NCBI RefSeq assembly: GCF_004217615.1
Contig: NZ_SHLD01000001.1
Coordinates: forward strand, 248,001-312,000
Direction: 5' to 3'
DNA length: 64,000 nucleotides
Source: Micromonospora kangleipakensis
GTDB taxonomy: Bacteria > Actinomycetota > Actinomycetes > Mycobacteriales > Micromonosporaceae
Positions 18,659 to 25,635 of the stretch are shown in pieces (position 1 is the stretch's first letter; each line of letters starts with the position of its first letter). The position numbers and the translations under genes are program-made. A model generated the notes under the pieces. The model was given only the letters and a program-made list of their open reading frames with translations. It was not told the DNA's origin and made no database searches.

Positions 18659-20332
18659 TCAGGCGTGCCGGCGGCTCTGCACGATGCGGAACCGGTTCGC
18701 CACGTACGCGCCGTCGGTCAGCGCGGCGTTGGCGGCCGGGTTGGCGCCGCTGCCGTGGAAGTCCGAGAACGCCGCCGACTGGTTGACGAAGACGCCGCCG
18801 GTCAGGTTGCAGGACAGGTGCACGCCGGCGTCGATCGCCGCCGCCTCGGCCGCGTCCAGCACCGCCTCGTCGGTCGAGTAGACCGCCGCGGTCAGCGCGC
18901 CCTTCTCCCCCACCGTGCCGCGGAGGATCTCCAGGCTGTGCTCGGTGGAGTCGGTGGCGATGGCGAACGAGATCGGCCCGAACCACTCCCGCGAGTAGGT
19001 CGCGGTGTCGTCGGCGGCCAGCTTGACGATGGTCGGCGTCCGGACCACCGCGCCGGGGAAGGACGGGTGCTCGACGGTACGCGACTCCAGCACCGGCTCG
19101 CCGACCTTGGTGACCTCGTCGAGGCGCTCCAGCACGCCGTCGTTGACGATCGCGCCGGTCAACTCGACGCCGCGGGCCGGGTCGGCGGTGAGCTTGCCGA
19201 CCGTCGCGGCGATGCCCGCCGCCACCTCGTCGAAGCTCTTGTGCCCCTGGTCGGTCTCGATGCCGTTCCGGGGGATCAGCAGGTTCTGCGAGGTGGTGCA
19301 CATCTGGCCGCTGTACAGGGTCAGCGTGAAGCCCAGGTTGCGGCACAGCCCGGCGAAGTCGTCGGTGGAGTCGATCACCACCGTGTTCAGGCCGGCCTTC
19401 TCGGTGTAGACGGCGGCCTGCCGGGCGTTCGCCTCCAGCCAGTCGCCGTACTCGGTGGAGCCGGTGAAGTCGACGATCTTCACGCCCGGGTGCAGGGCGA
19501 GCGTGGAGGCGAGCTTCTCGCCCGGCGCCTCGGGGGCGAGCAGCACCAGGTTCGGGTCGAAGCCGGCCTCGGCGAGCACCTCGCGGGCGTACTTCACCGT
19601 GACGGCGAGCGGCAGGACGGCGCGCGGGTGCGGCTTCACGACCACCGGGTTGCCGGTGACCAGCGAGGCGAAGAGCCCCGGGTACGAGTTCCAGGTCGGG
19701 AAGGTGTTGCAGCCGATCACCAGCGCCACGCCCCGCGGCACCACGTGGAAGGTCTTGGTCATCCGCAGCGGGTCGCCCTTGCCGGCGGCCTTCTCCCAGC
19801 CGGCTGTCCCCGGGTGGCGGGTCATCTCGGCGTACGCGTAGGCGACCGCCTCCAGCGCCCGGTCCAGCGCGTGCGCGCCGCCGGCCTGGAAGGCCATCAC
19901 GAAGGCCTGGCCGCTGGTGAACTGCACCGCGTTGGCCAGCTCGAAGATGTGCTTGTGCAGCCGGTCCAGGATCTCCAGGCAGACTCCCGCCCGGGCCTGC
20001 GGGCCGGCGTCGCGCCAGGCCGGCAGCGCGACCGTGGCGGCGCCCACGAGCTGGTCGGCCGCCGCGTGCGGGTAGCGGACGTTCAGCTCCAGGCCGAACG
20101 GGCTCGCCTCGGTGGCGACGGTCTGGCCGTCACCGGGCTGGTCGAGGGGGAAGTCGCCGTTCAGGTACGCGTCGAAGGCGGCCTTGCCGTCGGCGGCGGC
20201 GGTCTCGCCGTACACCCGGGGGCTGGGCGACTCGGGGTAGGCGGACCAGTACCCGCGCTCCGTGATCGCGGTCAGCGCGCGGTTGAGGGTGTCGGCGTGC
20301 CTGTCGTACAGGGGGTGCGGGGTCTCCGTCAT
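18659..20332 (-). CDS. paaN: Phenylacetic acid degradation protein PaaN (aldehyde dehydrogenase fold)
   Basis: 557 residues from ATG 20332 (ATGs at 20341 and 20344 also in frame). ALDH superfamily: VIGCNTFPTWNSYPGLFASL and NPVVVKPHPRAVLPLAV form the cofactor region, VDFTGSTEYGDWLE follows, and the catalytic Cys lies in LYSGQMCTTSQN. The actinobacterial PaaN type is a stand-alone ALDH without the hydratase half of E. coli PaaZ. It is thought to act on the ring-opened aldehyde of the phenylacetyl-CoA pathway. No other paa gene is in the window, so the role is assigned by family only. Start lies 52 bases from the stop of the double-GNAT gene upstream, compatible with co-transcription. Confidence 0.88.
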   Translation of the reverse strand: MTETPHPLYDRHADTLNRALTAITERGYWSAYPESPSPRVYGETAAADGKAAFDAYLNGDFPLDQPGDGQTVATEASPFGLELNVRYPHAAADQLVGAATVALPAWRDAGPQARAGVCLEILDRLHKHIFELANAVQFTSGQAFVMAFQAGGAHALDRALEAVAYAYAEMTRHPGTAGWEKAAGKGDPLRMTKTFHVVPRGVALVIGCNTFPTWNSYPGLFASLVTGNPVVVKPHPRAVLPLAVTVKYAREVLAEAGFDPNLVLLAPEAPGEKLASTLALHPGVKIVDFTGSTEYGDWLEANARQAAVYTEKAGLNTVVIDSTDDFAGLCRNLGFTLTLYSGQMCTTSQNLLIPRNGIETDQGHKSFDEVAAGIAATVGKLTADPARGVELTGAIVNDGVLERLDEVTKVGEPVLESRTVEHPSFPGAVVRTPTIVKLAADDTATYSREWFGPISFAIATDSTEHSLEILRGTVGEKGALTAAVYSTDEAVLDAAEAAAIDAGVHLSCNLTGGVFVNQSAAFSDFHGSGANPAANAALTDGAYVANRFRIVQSRRHA

Positions 20333-20384
20333 GCCCGCCATCATGCAACAGAAAGCCCCGCGATCAGTAGGGCCGTGTCACAAG

Positions 20385-21404
20385 TCAGATCGTCAGCTGC
20401 CAGTCCGTCCAGGCGTCGACCGGGCGGAAGCCGAGCTGCTCGTTGATGGTGATCATGTGCCGGTTCTCGGCGGCGTTCCAGGTGTCGATCACCCGCAGCG
20501 TCGGCTCGTGGTCGAGCACCCAGCGCAGGTTCTCCACCTTGGCGAGCAGGCCCAGCCGGTGCCCCCGGTGCGCCGGGTCGACGATGGTGATCTGCTGGAA
20601 CGCGTGCCAGTCGTCGCTCGGACCGCGGTCGATCAGGGTCCAGGCGACCACCCGGCCGGTCGCCTCGTGCACCGCCGCGTGGTGGTAGCGGCGGCGGCCC
20701 CGGGCGTCCAGCGCCCGTTCGGTGCCCCGCAGCCGCGCCACGTCGACCTGCTCCGGCTCCCACTCCAGATCGCCGAGGGGCGCGTCGGTCATCAGCCGGC
20801 CGTCGAGGTAGGCCACGTCGGCGGCGTACTCCTCCGGGGTGTCGCCCTGCCAGCGGACGGTGCGGTAGCCGGTGGCGTGCGCCCGGGCCTCGGCGGCCAG
20901 GGCGTCGAGCGCGGCATGGTCGAGCCGGTCGGTCGCCAGCCGACGGCGCACCTCGGCGAGCACCGGGCGGGCGCCCAGCGCGGCGGCGAACGCGCCGCCC
21001 GCCTCCGGTCGGGCAATTCCCCCGGGCAGCGCCGAGACCGCCATCCCCATCACCCGCTTGCGGCCGTGCTCGCGCAGCAGCCGCAGGCAGTGCTCGTGCA
21101 GCGCCCGCCCGACGCCCCGGCGCCGGTACGCCGGATGCACCACCAGGTCGACGGTCGAGTTGTCGGTGTTGTCGAGCTGCGGCAGGTCCAGCCCCAGGTA
21201 GCCGGCCGGCACGCCGTCGAGCCGGGCCAGCGCCCAGCGTGGCGCGTTGCCCGGCATCGGATGCCGGACGGCGGCGTCGAAGCGCTGCCGGCAGAGCGGC
21301 GGGAAGTCCGGCAGGTCGGCCTCGTTGGCCGCCGCGCCGACCCGGTACGCCTCGTCGATCGCGGCCTCGTCGGCGGCGTCGAACGGCGCGATCGTGATGC
21401 CCAT
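20385..21404 (-). CDS. Tandem GNAT acetyltransferase
   Basis: 339 residues from ATG 21404. The N-terminal GNAT (about 1-165) has VDLVVHPAYRRRGVGRALHEH, a good acetyl-CoA loop. The C-terminal one (about 175-339) has ITIVDPAHRGHRLGLLAKVEN and the closing strand WNAAENRHMITINEQLGFRPV. The second half resembles mycothiol-synthase-like or N-acetyltransferase Eis-like folds, with TWNAAENRHM a common actinobacterial double-GNAT signature. Substrate unknown. Upstream lies a 320-base region with a striking hairpin and no gene. Confidence 0.83.
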   Translation of the reverse strand: MGITIAPFDAADEAAIDEAYRVGAAANEADLPDFPPLCRQRFDAAVRHPMPGNAPRWALARLDGVPAGYLGLDLPQLDNTDNSTVDLVVHPAYRRRGVGRALHEHCLRLLREHGRKRVMGMAVSALPGGIARPEAGGAFAAALGARPVLAEVRRRLATDRLDHAALDALAAEARAHATGYRTVRWQGDTPEEYAADVAYLDGRLMTDAPLGDLEWEPEQVDVARLRGTERALDARGRRRYHHAAVHEATGRVVAWTLIDRGPSDDWHAFQQITIVDPAHRGHRLGLLAKVENLRWVLDHEPTLRVIDTWNAAENRHMITINEQLGFRPVDAWTDWQLTI

Positions 21405-21727
21405 ACCCGCGAGGGTGCGCCAGGAACAGCGATCGGGGCCAGCGAATTAACGCTGGCCCCGATCGCGAAGTTGGTCGGGAGGGACGATCGCACAACGCCA
21501 TCGGCGCTGGGTCGAAAGAACTAAAAGTCTCCGGCGAAACGCCCTCCCGCACGGAGCATCTTGCGCCGTCCGAATCCTGCCCGTCAAGTCCTTAGCGGCG
21601 GGTTTTCCACACTCACAGCGAAAAGCCAGTTACCCGGCGGATCCGCCCGATCCCCCGTCCGGGCGATCCGCCCGTCCCCCACCCGGCCAGCCCCAGGTCC
21701 ACCGGCCCGGGGCGGGCGGCGGGTGGG
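21405..21727. other. Gene-free region between thrC and the double-GNAT gene
   Basis: No credible ORF in 323 bases. It contains the 16-bp hairpin (separate entry). On the minus strand a TTGACG hexamer (within 21560-21600) is a possible -35 for the GNAT gene, though the -10 match 18 bases on (CAAGAT) is weak. The stretch next to thrC is C-rich with no further structure seen. Confidence 0.6.
21429..21466. terminator. Very stable perfect hairpin, terminator or insulator
   Basis: A 16-bp perfect inverted repeat (GCGATCGGGGCCAGCG, 21429-21444) closes on a six-base AATTAA loop, with the complement at 21451-21466. No U-tract follows on either strand, so termination is a guess. It lies 25 bases upstream of the GNAT start and would form in its leader RNA. 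Confidence 0.6.
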
Positions 21728-23017
21728 TCAGGAGAGGAGGCCGGCGTCGCGGGCGGCGCGGAGGGACGGCTTGATGCGATGGGTGGGGCCGACCTCGGGG
21801 GCGACCGCGTCGATGGTCTTCAGGCCCTCGCCGGTGTTGAAGACGACCGTCTCCGCCGTGGGGTCGAGCCGGCCGGACTCCACCAGCTTGCGGAGCACGG
21901 CGACGGTGACACCGCCGGCGGTCTCGGCGAAGACGCCGGTGGTGCGGGCGAGCAGCCGGATGCCGGCGCGGATCTCGTCGTCGTCGGCGTACTCCATCCA
22001 GCCGTCGGTGCGGCGGACGGCTTCGAGGGCGTAGAGGCCGGCGGCCGGGTCGCCGATGTTCAGCGACTTGGCGATGCCGGTCGGCTTGACCGGGGTGATG
22101 GTGTCGCTGTCGGCGTGCAGCGCGGTGGCGATCGGGTTGCAGCCGGCCGACTGCGCGCCGAAGACCTTCCAGCCGCCGGCCGGCGCCTCGACCAGGCCGA
22201 TCTCGACCAGCTCCGAGAACGCCTTGTCGATCTTGGTGAGCAGCTCGCCGCTCGCCATCGGGATGACCACCTGCGCCGGGATCCGCCAGCCGAGCTGCTC
22301 GGCCACCTCGTACCCGAGGGTCTTCGACCCCTCCGCGTAGTACGGCCGGACGTTGACGTTGACGAACGCGGTGTCCTCGAACTCGTCGGTCTCCACCAGC
22401 TCCCCGCAGAGCCGGTTCACGTCGTCGTACGAGCCGTCGATGGCGACCAGGTCGCCGCCGTAGACGGCGGTGGTGACGACCTTGCCCTGCTCCAGGTCAC
22501 TGGGGATGAAGACCACCGACGGCGCGCCGGCCCGGGCCGCGTGCGCGGCGACCGAGTTGGCCAGGTTGCCGGTCGAGGCGCAGGCGTACCGGGTGAAGCC
22601 GAGCGCCCGGGCGGCCGTCAGCGCCACCGAGACCACCCGGTCCTTGAACGAGTGGGTGGGGTTCGCGCTGTCGTCCTTCACCCAGAGCGGGGCGGTGATG
22701 CCCAGCTCGGCGGCGAGGTGCGGGGCGGCGACCAGCGGCGTGAGCCCCGGGTCCACGGTCACCCGGGTGGCCGGGTCCTGGCCGGCGGGGAGCAGGGCTG
22801 CGTACCGCCAGAGGTTCTTCGGGCCGGCCTCGATCTGCTCCCGCGTGACGGTGGCGAGCGCGGCGGCGTCGTAGTCGACCTCCAGCGGGCCGAAACACTC
22901 GTAGCAGGCGTGCTGGGCGGCCAGCGGGTAGCGCGCGGAACAGGCGCGGCAGACCAGGGCGCGGGCCGGGCTGAGGGTGGTGTCGATGCCGGGGGCGGCG
23001 GGAAGCGTCGACGTCAT
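21728..23017 (-). CDS. thrC: Threonine synthase
   Basis: 429 residues from ATG 23017. The N-terminus has a small zinc-ribbon-like module, LVCRACSARYPLA with HACYECFGPLE. The fold-type II PLP domain follows: DDSANPTHSFKDRVVSVALT with the PLP lysine K125, CASTGNLANSVAAHAARAG as phosphate loop, and AETAGGVTVAVL late. This long-range architecture matches actinobacterial ThrC. It converts O-phosphohomoserine to threonine. The leader carries a SAM-I riboswitch, so threonine synthase is tied to the methionine/SAM pool with which it competes for phosphohomoserine. No hom or thrB neighbour, so this is a detached copy. Confidence 0.94.
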   Translation of the reverse strand: MTSTLPAAPGIDTTLSPARALVCRACSARYPLAAQHACYECFGPLEVDYDAAALATVTREQIEAGPKNLWRYAALLPAGQDPATRVTVDPGLTPLVAAPHLAAELGITAPLWVKDDSANPTHSFKDRVVSVALTAARALGFTRYACASTGNLANSVAAHAARAGAPSVVFIPSDLEQGKVVTTAVYGGDLVAIDGSYDDVNRLCGELVETDEFEDTAFVNVNVRPYYAEGSKTLGYEVAEQLGWRIPAQVVIPMASGELLTKIDKAFSELVEIGLVEAPAGGWKVFGAQSAGCNPIATALHADSDTITPVKPTGIAKSLNIGDPAAGLYALEAVRRTDGWMEYADDDEIRAGIRLLARTTGVFAETAGGVTVAVLRKLVESGRLDPTAETVVFNTGEGLKTIDAVAPEVGPTHRIKPSLRAARDAGLLS

Positions 23018-23029
23018 GTCGAGGAATTC

Positions 23030-23165
23030 CTCTCATCTTTCCCCGCATCGCACCCTGCGGCGGGGACGGAATTGGCACCTGCCCGCTCCTCGCTCGTCGT
23101 CGAGCACGCGGGTGGTTGCCGGGGCGTCGTCGGGCCGTATCCCTCAGCCCCTCTGGATGAGGTAT
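23030..23165 (-). ncRNA. SAM-I riboswitch (S-box) before thrC
   Basis: Read on the minus strand: CTCATC (P1 5' arm), AGAGGGGCTGAGGGATACGG, CCCCGGCAACC, GGTGCCAATTCC, a GC-rich P4, then GATGAG (P1 3' arm). All core S-box elements are in order. P1's 3' arm is followed immediately by AGAGGAATTCCTC; its GAGG is the Shine-Dalgarno, and the run is itself a palindrome (GAGGAATTCCTC). Ligand-stabilised P1 therefore abuts the ribosome site, pointing to translational control. P1 ends about 14 bases from the thrC ATG. Confidence 0.92.
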
Positions 23166-23265
23166 GCAGTTGTGCCGCCGAGTCTATGCACTTACCGCGC
23201 GGCTGCCGAGCGGGGTTCCCACGCTGTGAGCCAGCGCCGCTCACCAGCGCCAAGCTCCGCTCACC

Positions 23266-24240
23266 TCACCGCGCCACCACGGCGATCGGGTCGACCACCG
23301 CCGGCCGGTCGGTGACCGCCACCGGGACGGGCGCCGCGGCGCGGGTGGTGGCGGCGCGGGAGCGGGTGACCAGGTTGGCCGCGACCAGGGCGGCGATGGT
23401 CAGGGCCGCGCCGACCAGCTCCACCGCGCCGGGCCGGTAGCCCCGGACGGTCTGCACCACGAAGGTGGTCACCGGGACCAGGTTCATGAAGAGAGCGGCG
23501 TCGGCCGCGCCGAGCCGCTGCACCCCGGTGTTCCAGGCGAGCACCGCGAGGACGGCGGCGACGATCACGGCGTACGCCAGTTGCGGGGCGACCGCGACGA
23601 GGTCGGCGGCGGCCGGCAGGTGCTGCCAGCCGGCGAGGTCGGCGGCGAGGCTGGCGGCGAGCATCGCGGCCGTGCCGGCGACCGCGGTGAGCGTGGTGTA
23701 GCGCAGCGGGGACCAGCCGGTGAACCGGCTCGCGCCGTGGGTGTAGACGGCCCAGCCGAGCACTGCGCCGATCATCAGCAGCCCGCCGGCACCGAACTGG
23801 CCCAGCCCGTCGAGCCGGCCCCGGGTGATCACCAGACCGACGCCGACGAGGGCGAGCAGCGAGAACCCGAGCAGCACCGGACGGGGGCGGACGCCGTCCC
23901 GGACCCAGCGGACCAGCTGGGTGACCAGCGGGGTGGTGGCGGCGAAGAGGGCGATCTGCTGCGGGGCGGCGTGCCCGAGCGCCAGGTTGGTCAGCACGTT
24001 GAACCCGGCGAAGCCGAGCACGCCGAGCGCCACCACCTCGACGGGCCGGCCGCCGGCACGCAGGGCGGCCAGGCCCTCCCGGGCCAGCAGCAGGGCGAGC
24101 AGGATCGCGGTCGCGAGGACGTACCGGGCGGTGGTGAGGTTCAGCGCGTCGACCCGGGTCAGGGCGCTGGCCAGGACGGGGAACATGACACCCCAGCTGA
24201 GCACCGCGAAGAGCGGGAAGGCGGCGTGACGAGAGCGCAT
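23266..24240 (-). CDS. DMT-family (EamA) transporter
   Basis: 324 residues from ATG 24240. Ten predicted helices in two EamA repeats: the first opens with FPLFAVLSWGVMFPVLASAL, the second with GGLLMIGAVLGWAVYTHGAS. The inter-repeat basic loop is short (VRDGVRPRP). EamA proteins are inner-membrane exporters or importers of amino acids, nucleobases or small metabolites. The gene is divergent from an ArsR-family regulator whose two matching operators lie between the starts, so it is most likely that regulator's target, suggesting an inducible exporter. Confidence 0.88.
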   Translation of the reverse strand: MRSRHAAFPLFAVLSWGVMFPVLASALTRVDALNLTTARYVLATAILLALLLAREGLAALRAGGRPVEVVALGVLGFAGFNVLTNLALGHAAPQQIALFAATTPLVTQLVRWVRDGVRPRPVLLGFSLLALVGVGLVITRGRLDGLGQFGAGGLLMIGAVLGWAVYTHGASRFTGWSPLRYTTLTAVAGTAAMLAASLAADLAGWQHLPAAADLVAVAPQLAYAVIVAAVLAVLAWNTGVQRLGAADAALFMNLVPVTTFVVQTVRGYRPGAVELVGAALTIAALVAANLVTRSRAATTRAAAPVPVAVTDRPAVVDPIAVVAR

Positions 24241-24252
24241 CAGAGCTCCTAT

Positions 24253-24270
24253 GTTCGAGTATCGTCGAAC
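24253..24270. promoter_or_regulatory. Operator 1 of the ArsR-type regulator
   Basis: GTTCGA-N6-TCGAAC, perfect dyad. It lies 12 bases upstream of the transporter start and is identical in its half-sites to operator 2. Confidence 0.75.
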
Positions 24271-24292
24271 CAACGGCACCGACTGTAGGAGC

Positions 24293-24314
24293 TTGTTCGA
24301 TGAATGTCGAACAA
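24293..24314. promoter_or_regulatory. Operator 2 of the ArsR-type regulator
   Basis: TTGTTCGA-N6-TCGAACAA, perfect 8-bp dyad. Its centre is 42 bp from that of operator 1, four helical turns, so both would be on the same DNA face. It covers the in-frame ATG at 24304, which argues that translation begins at 24331. Confidence 0.78.
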
Positions 24315-24330
24315 CGGTTACACTGGTCAC

Positions 24331-24636
24331 ATGGAGCTGCACGAACCCGAACTGCGCGACGTACCGGTCACCGCCGTGCTCGCGGCGCTGGCCGACGACG
24401 TACGGCTGCAGATCGTGCGCGCCCTCGCCGAGGGCGGCGAGTACGCCTGCGGCACCTTCGAGTTCGGCGTGTCCAAGGCGACCCGCAGCCACCACCTGAA
24501 GGTGCTGCGCGAGGCCGGCCTGACCCGGACCCGGGTCGCCGGCACCAGCCGGTACGTCCGGCTGCGCCGCGACGAGCTGGACCGCCGCTACCCCGGCCTG
24601 CTCGACGCGGTCCTCACCACCCCCACCCGCTCCTGA
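24331..24636 (+). CDS. ArsR-family winged-helix transcriptional regulator
   Basis: 101 residues from ATG 24331. Short HTH_5/ArsR fold: VTAVLAALADDVRLQIVRAL, a single Cys in EYACGTFEFGV, recognition helix SKATRSHHLKVLREAGL, and wing TRVAGTSRYVRLRRDEL. With only one cysteine it lacks the paired Cys metal site of ArsR/SmtB; together with the DMT-family partner this favours a small-molecule or redox signal over metal. Autoregulation is implied by the dyads around its own start and the divergent transporter gene. The alternative start at 24304 adds nine residues but falls inside operator 2. Confidence 0.88.
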   Translation: MELHEPELRDVPVTAVLAALADDVRLQIVRALAEGGEYACGTFEFGVSKATRSHHLKVLREAGLTRTRVAGTSRYVRLRRDELDRRYPGLLDAVLTTPTRS

Positions 24637-24668
24637 CTTCCCCCGGAGGCGAGCAACTGGGGCATCCC

Positions 24669-24713
24669 GCCGATGTGGCGGTGTCCGGTCGACCCGGACA
24701 TCGCCACATCGGC
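24669..24713. terminator. Bidirectional terminator hairpin
   Basis: A 20-bp stem (5' arm 24669-24688, 3' arm 24694-24713) with one G-U pair and a five-base loop, TCGAC. It separates the convergent arsR-type gene and the ABC permease gene. Confidence 0.82.
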
Positions 24714-24732
24714 TATCTGACGTTGATCACAC

Positions 24733-25635
24733 TCAGCTCGTGACGTCCTTGCGGGTGAAGCGCCAGAAGGCCAGCCCCCAGAAGAGCGTGGCGTAGCCGA
24801 CCGCCGAGATCGCGCCCCGGACCACGTCGTCGGTCTGCACCGGCGTGGAGAGCAGCCCCAGCCAGGCGCTGCTGTAGTGGGTCGGCAGGAAGGCGCGCAG
24901 GCCGCCGAGCGCGGTGATCTGGTCCAGGATGCTGGAGAGGATCCAGAGCAGCACCGCGCCGCCGACCGCGCCGAGCGCGGCGTCCGTGGTCACCGACAGC
25001 AGGAACGCCAGCCCGCCCACCACCAGCAGGACGACCGCCAGGTAGCCCAGCACCGCCAGCAGCCGCAGCAGCCCCTCGCCGGGCGCCAGCTCGGCGGAGA
25101 CCTGGCTGCGCAGCGGCGACCAGCCGTACCGGAGGGTGCCGGCGAGCAGCGCGGTGCCCGCGAGCAGCAGCAGGGCCAGACCGGAGTACGCGAGCGCGAC
25201 CAGCAGCTTCACCGTGAGCAGCCGGGCCCGGGGCACCGGGATGGCCAGCAGGTAGCGCAGACTGCCCCAGCTCGCCTCGCTGGCCACCGTGTCCCCGCAG
25301 AACAGCGCCACCACCACGACCAGCAGGAACGACGCCGACACGAAGATCGAGAAGAGGGTGAAGTTGAGCCCGCCCGAGGTGGCCAGGTCGACCAGGCTGG
25401 CGAACTCGTTGCGCCCGTTGTCCTCGTCGCCACCGGAGTCGAACTGGAACGCGACCAGGATGATCAGCGGCAGCAGCACCATGAACCCGAGCGCCAGCTG
25501 GGTACGCCGCCGCGACGCCTGCCGACGGAACTCCGCCGCGAACGGCAGGGTCGCCGACGGCCGGTAGCCGACCGCCGCCCCGCCCGGACCGACCGCGCCG
25601 GCCGCGTCCCGCGACCCGACCGAAGAGCCTGCCAT
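24733..25635 (-). CDS. ABC-2 type transporter permease
   Basis: 300 residues from ATG 25635. An N-terminal cytoplasmic stretch with REFRRQASRRRT-like charge leads into about six helices: LALGFMVLLPLIILVAFQF, FSIFVSASFLLVVVVALFCG, then LVALAYSGLALLLLAGTALL and others, ending FTRKDVTS. The SEASWGSLRYLLAIPVPR loop is typical of ABC-2 permeases. Its ATG shares one base with the TGA of the upstream hydrolase-ATPase fusion gene, so the two are translationally coupled and form one exporter. Substrate unknown. Confidence 0.87.
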   Translation of the reverse strand: MAGSSVGSRDAAGAVGPGGAAVGYRPSATLPFAAEFRRQASRRRTQLALGFMVLLPLIILVAFQFDSGGDEDNGRNEFASLVDLATSGGLNFTLFSIFVSASFLLVVVVALFCGDTVASEASWGSLRYLLAIPVPRARLLTVKLLVALAYSGLALLLLAGTALLAGTLRYGWSPLRSQVSAELAPGEGLLRLLAVLGYLAVVLLVVGGLAFLLSVTTDAALGAVGGAVLLWILSSILDQITALGGLRAFLPTHYSSAWLGLLSTPVQTDDVVRGAISAVGYATLFWGLAFWRFTRKDVTS

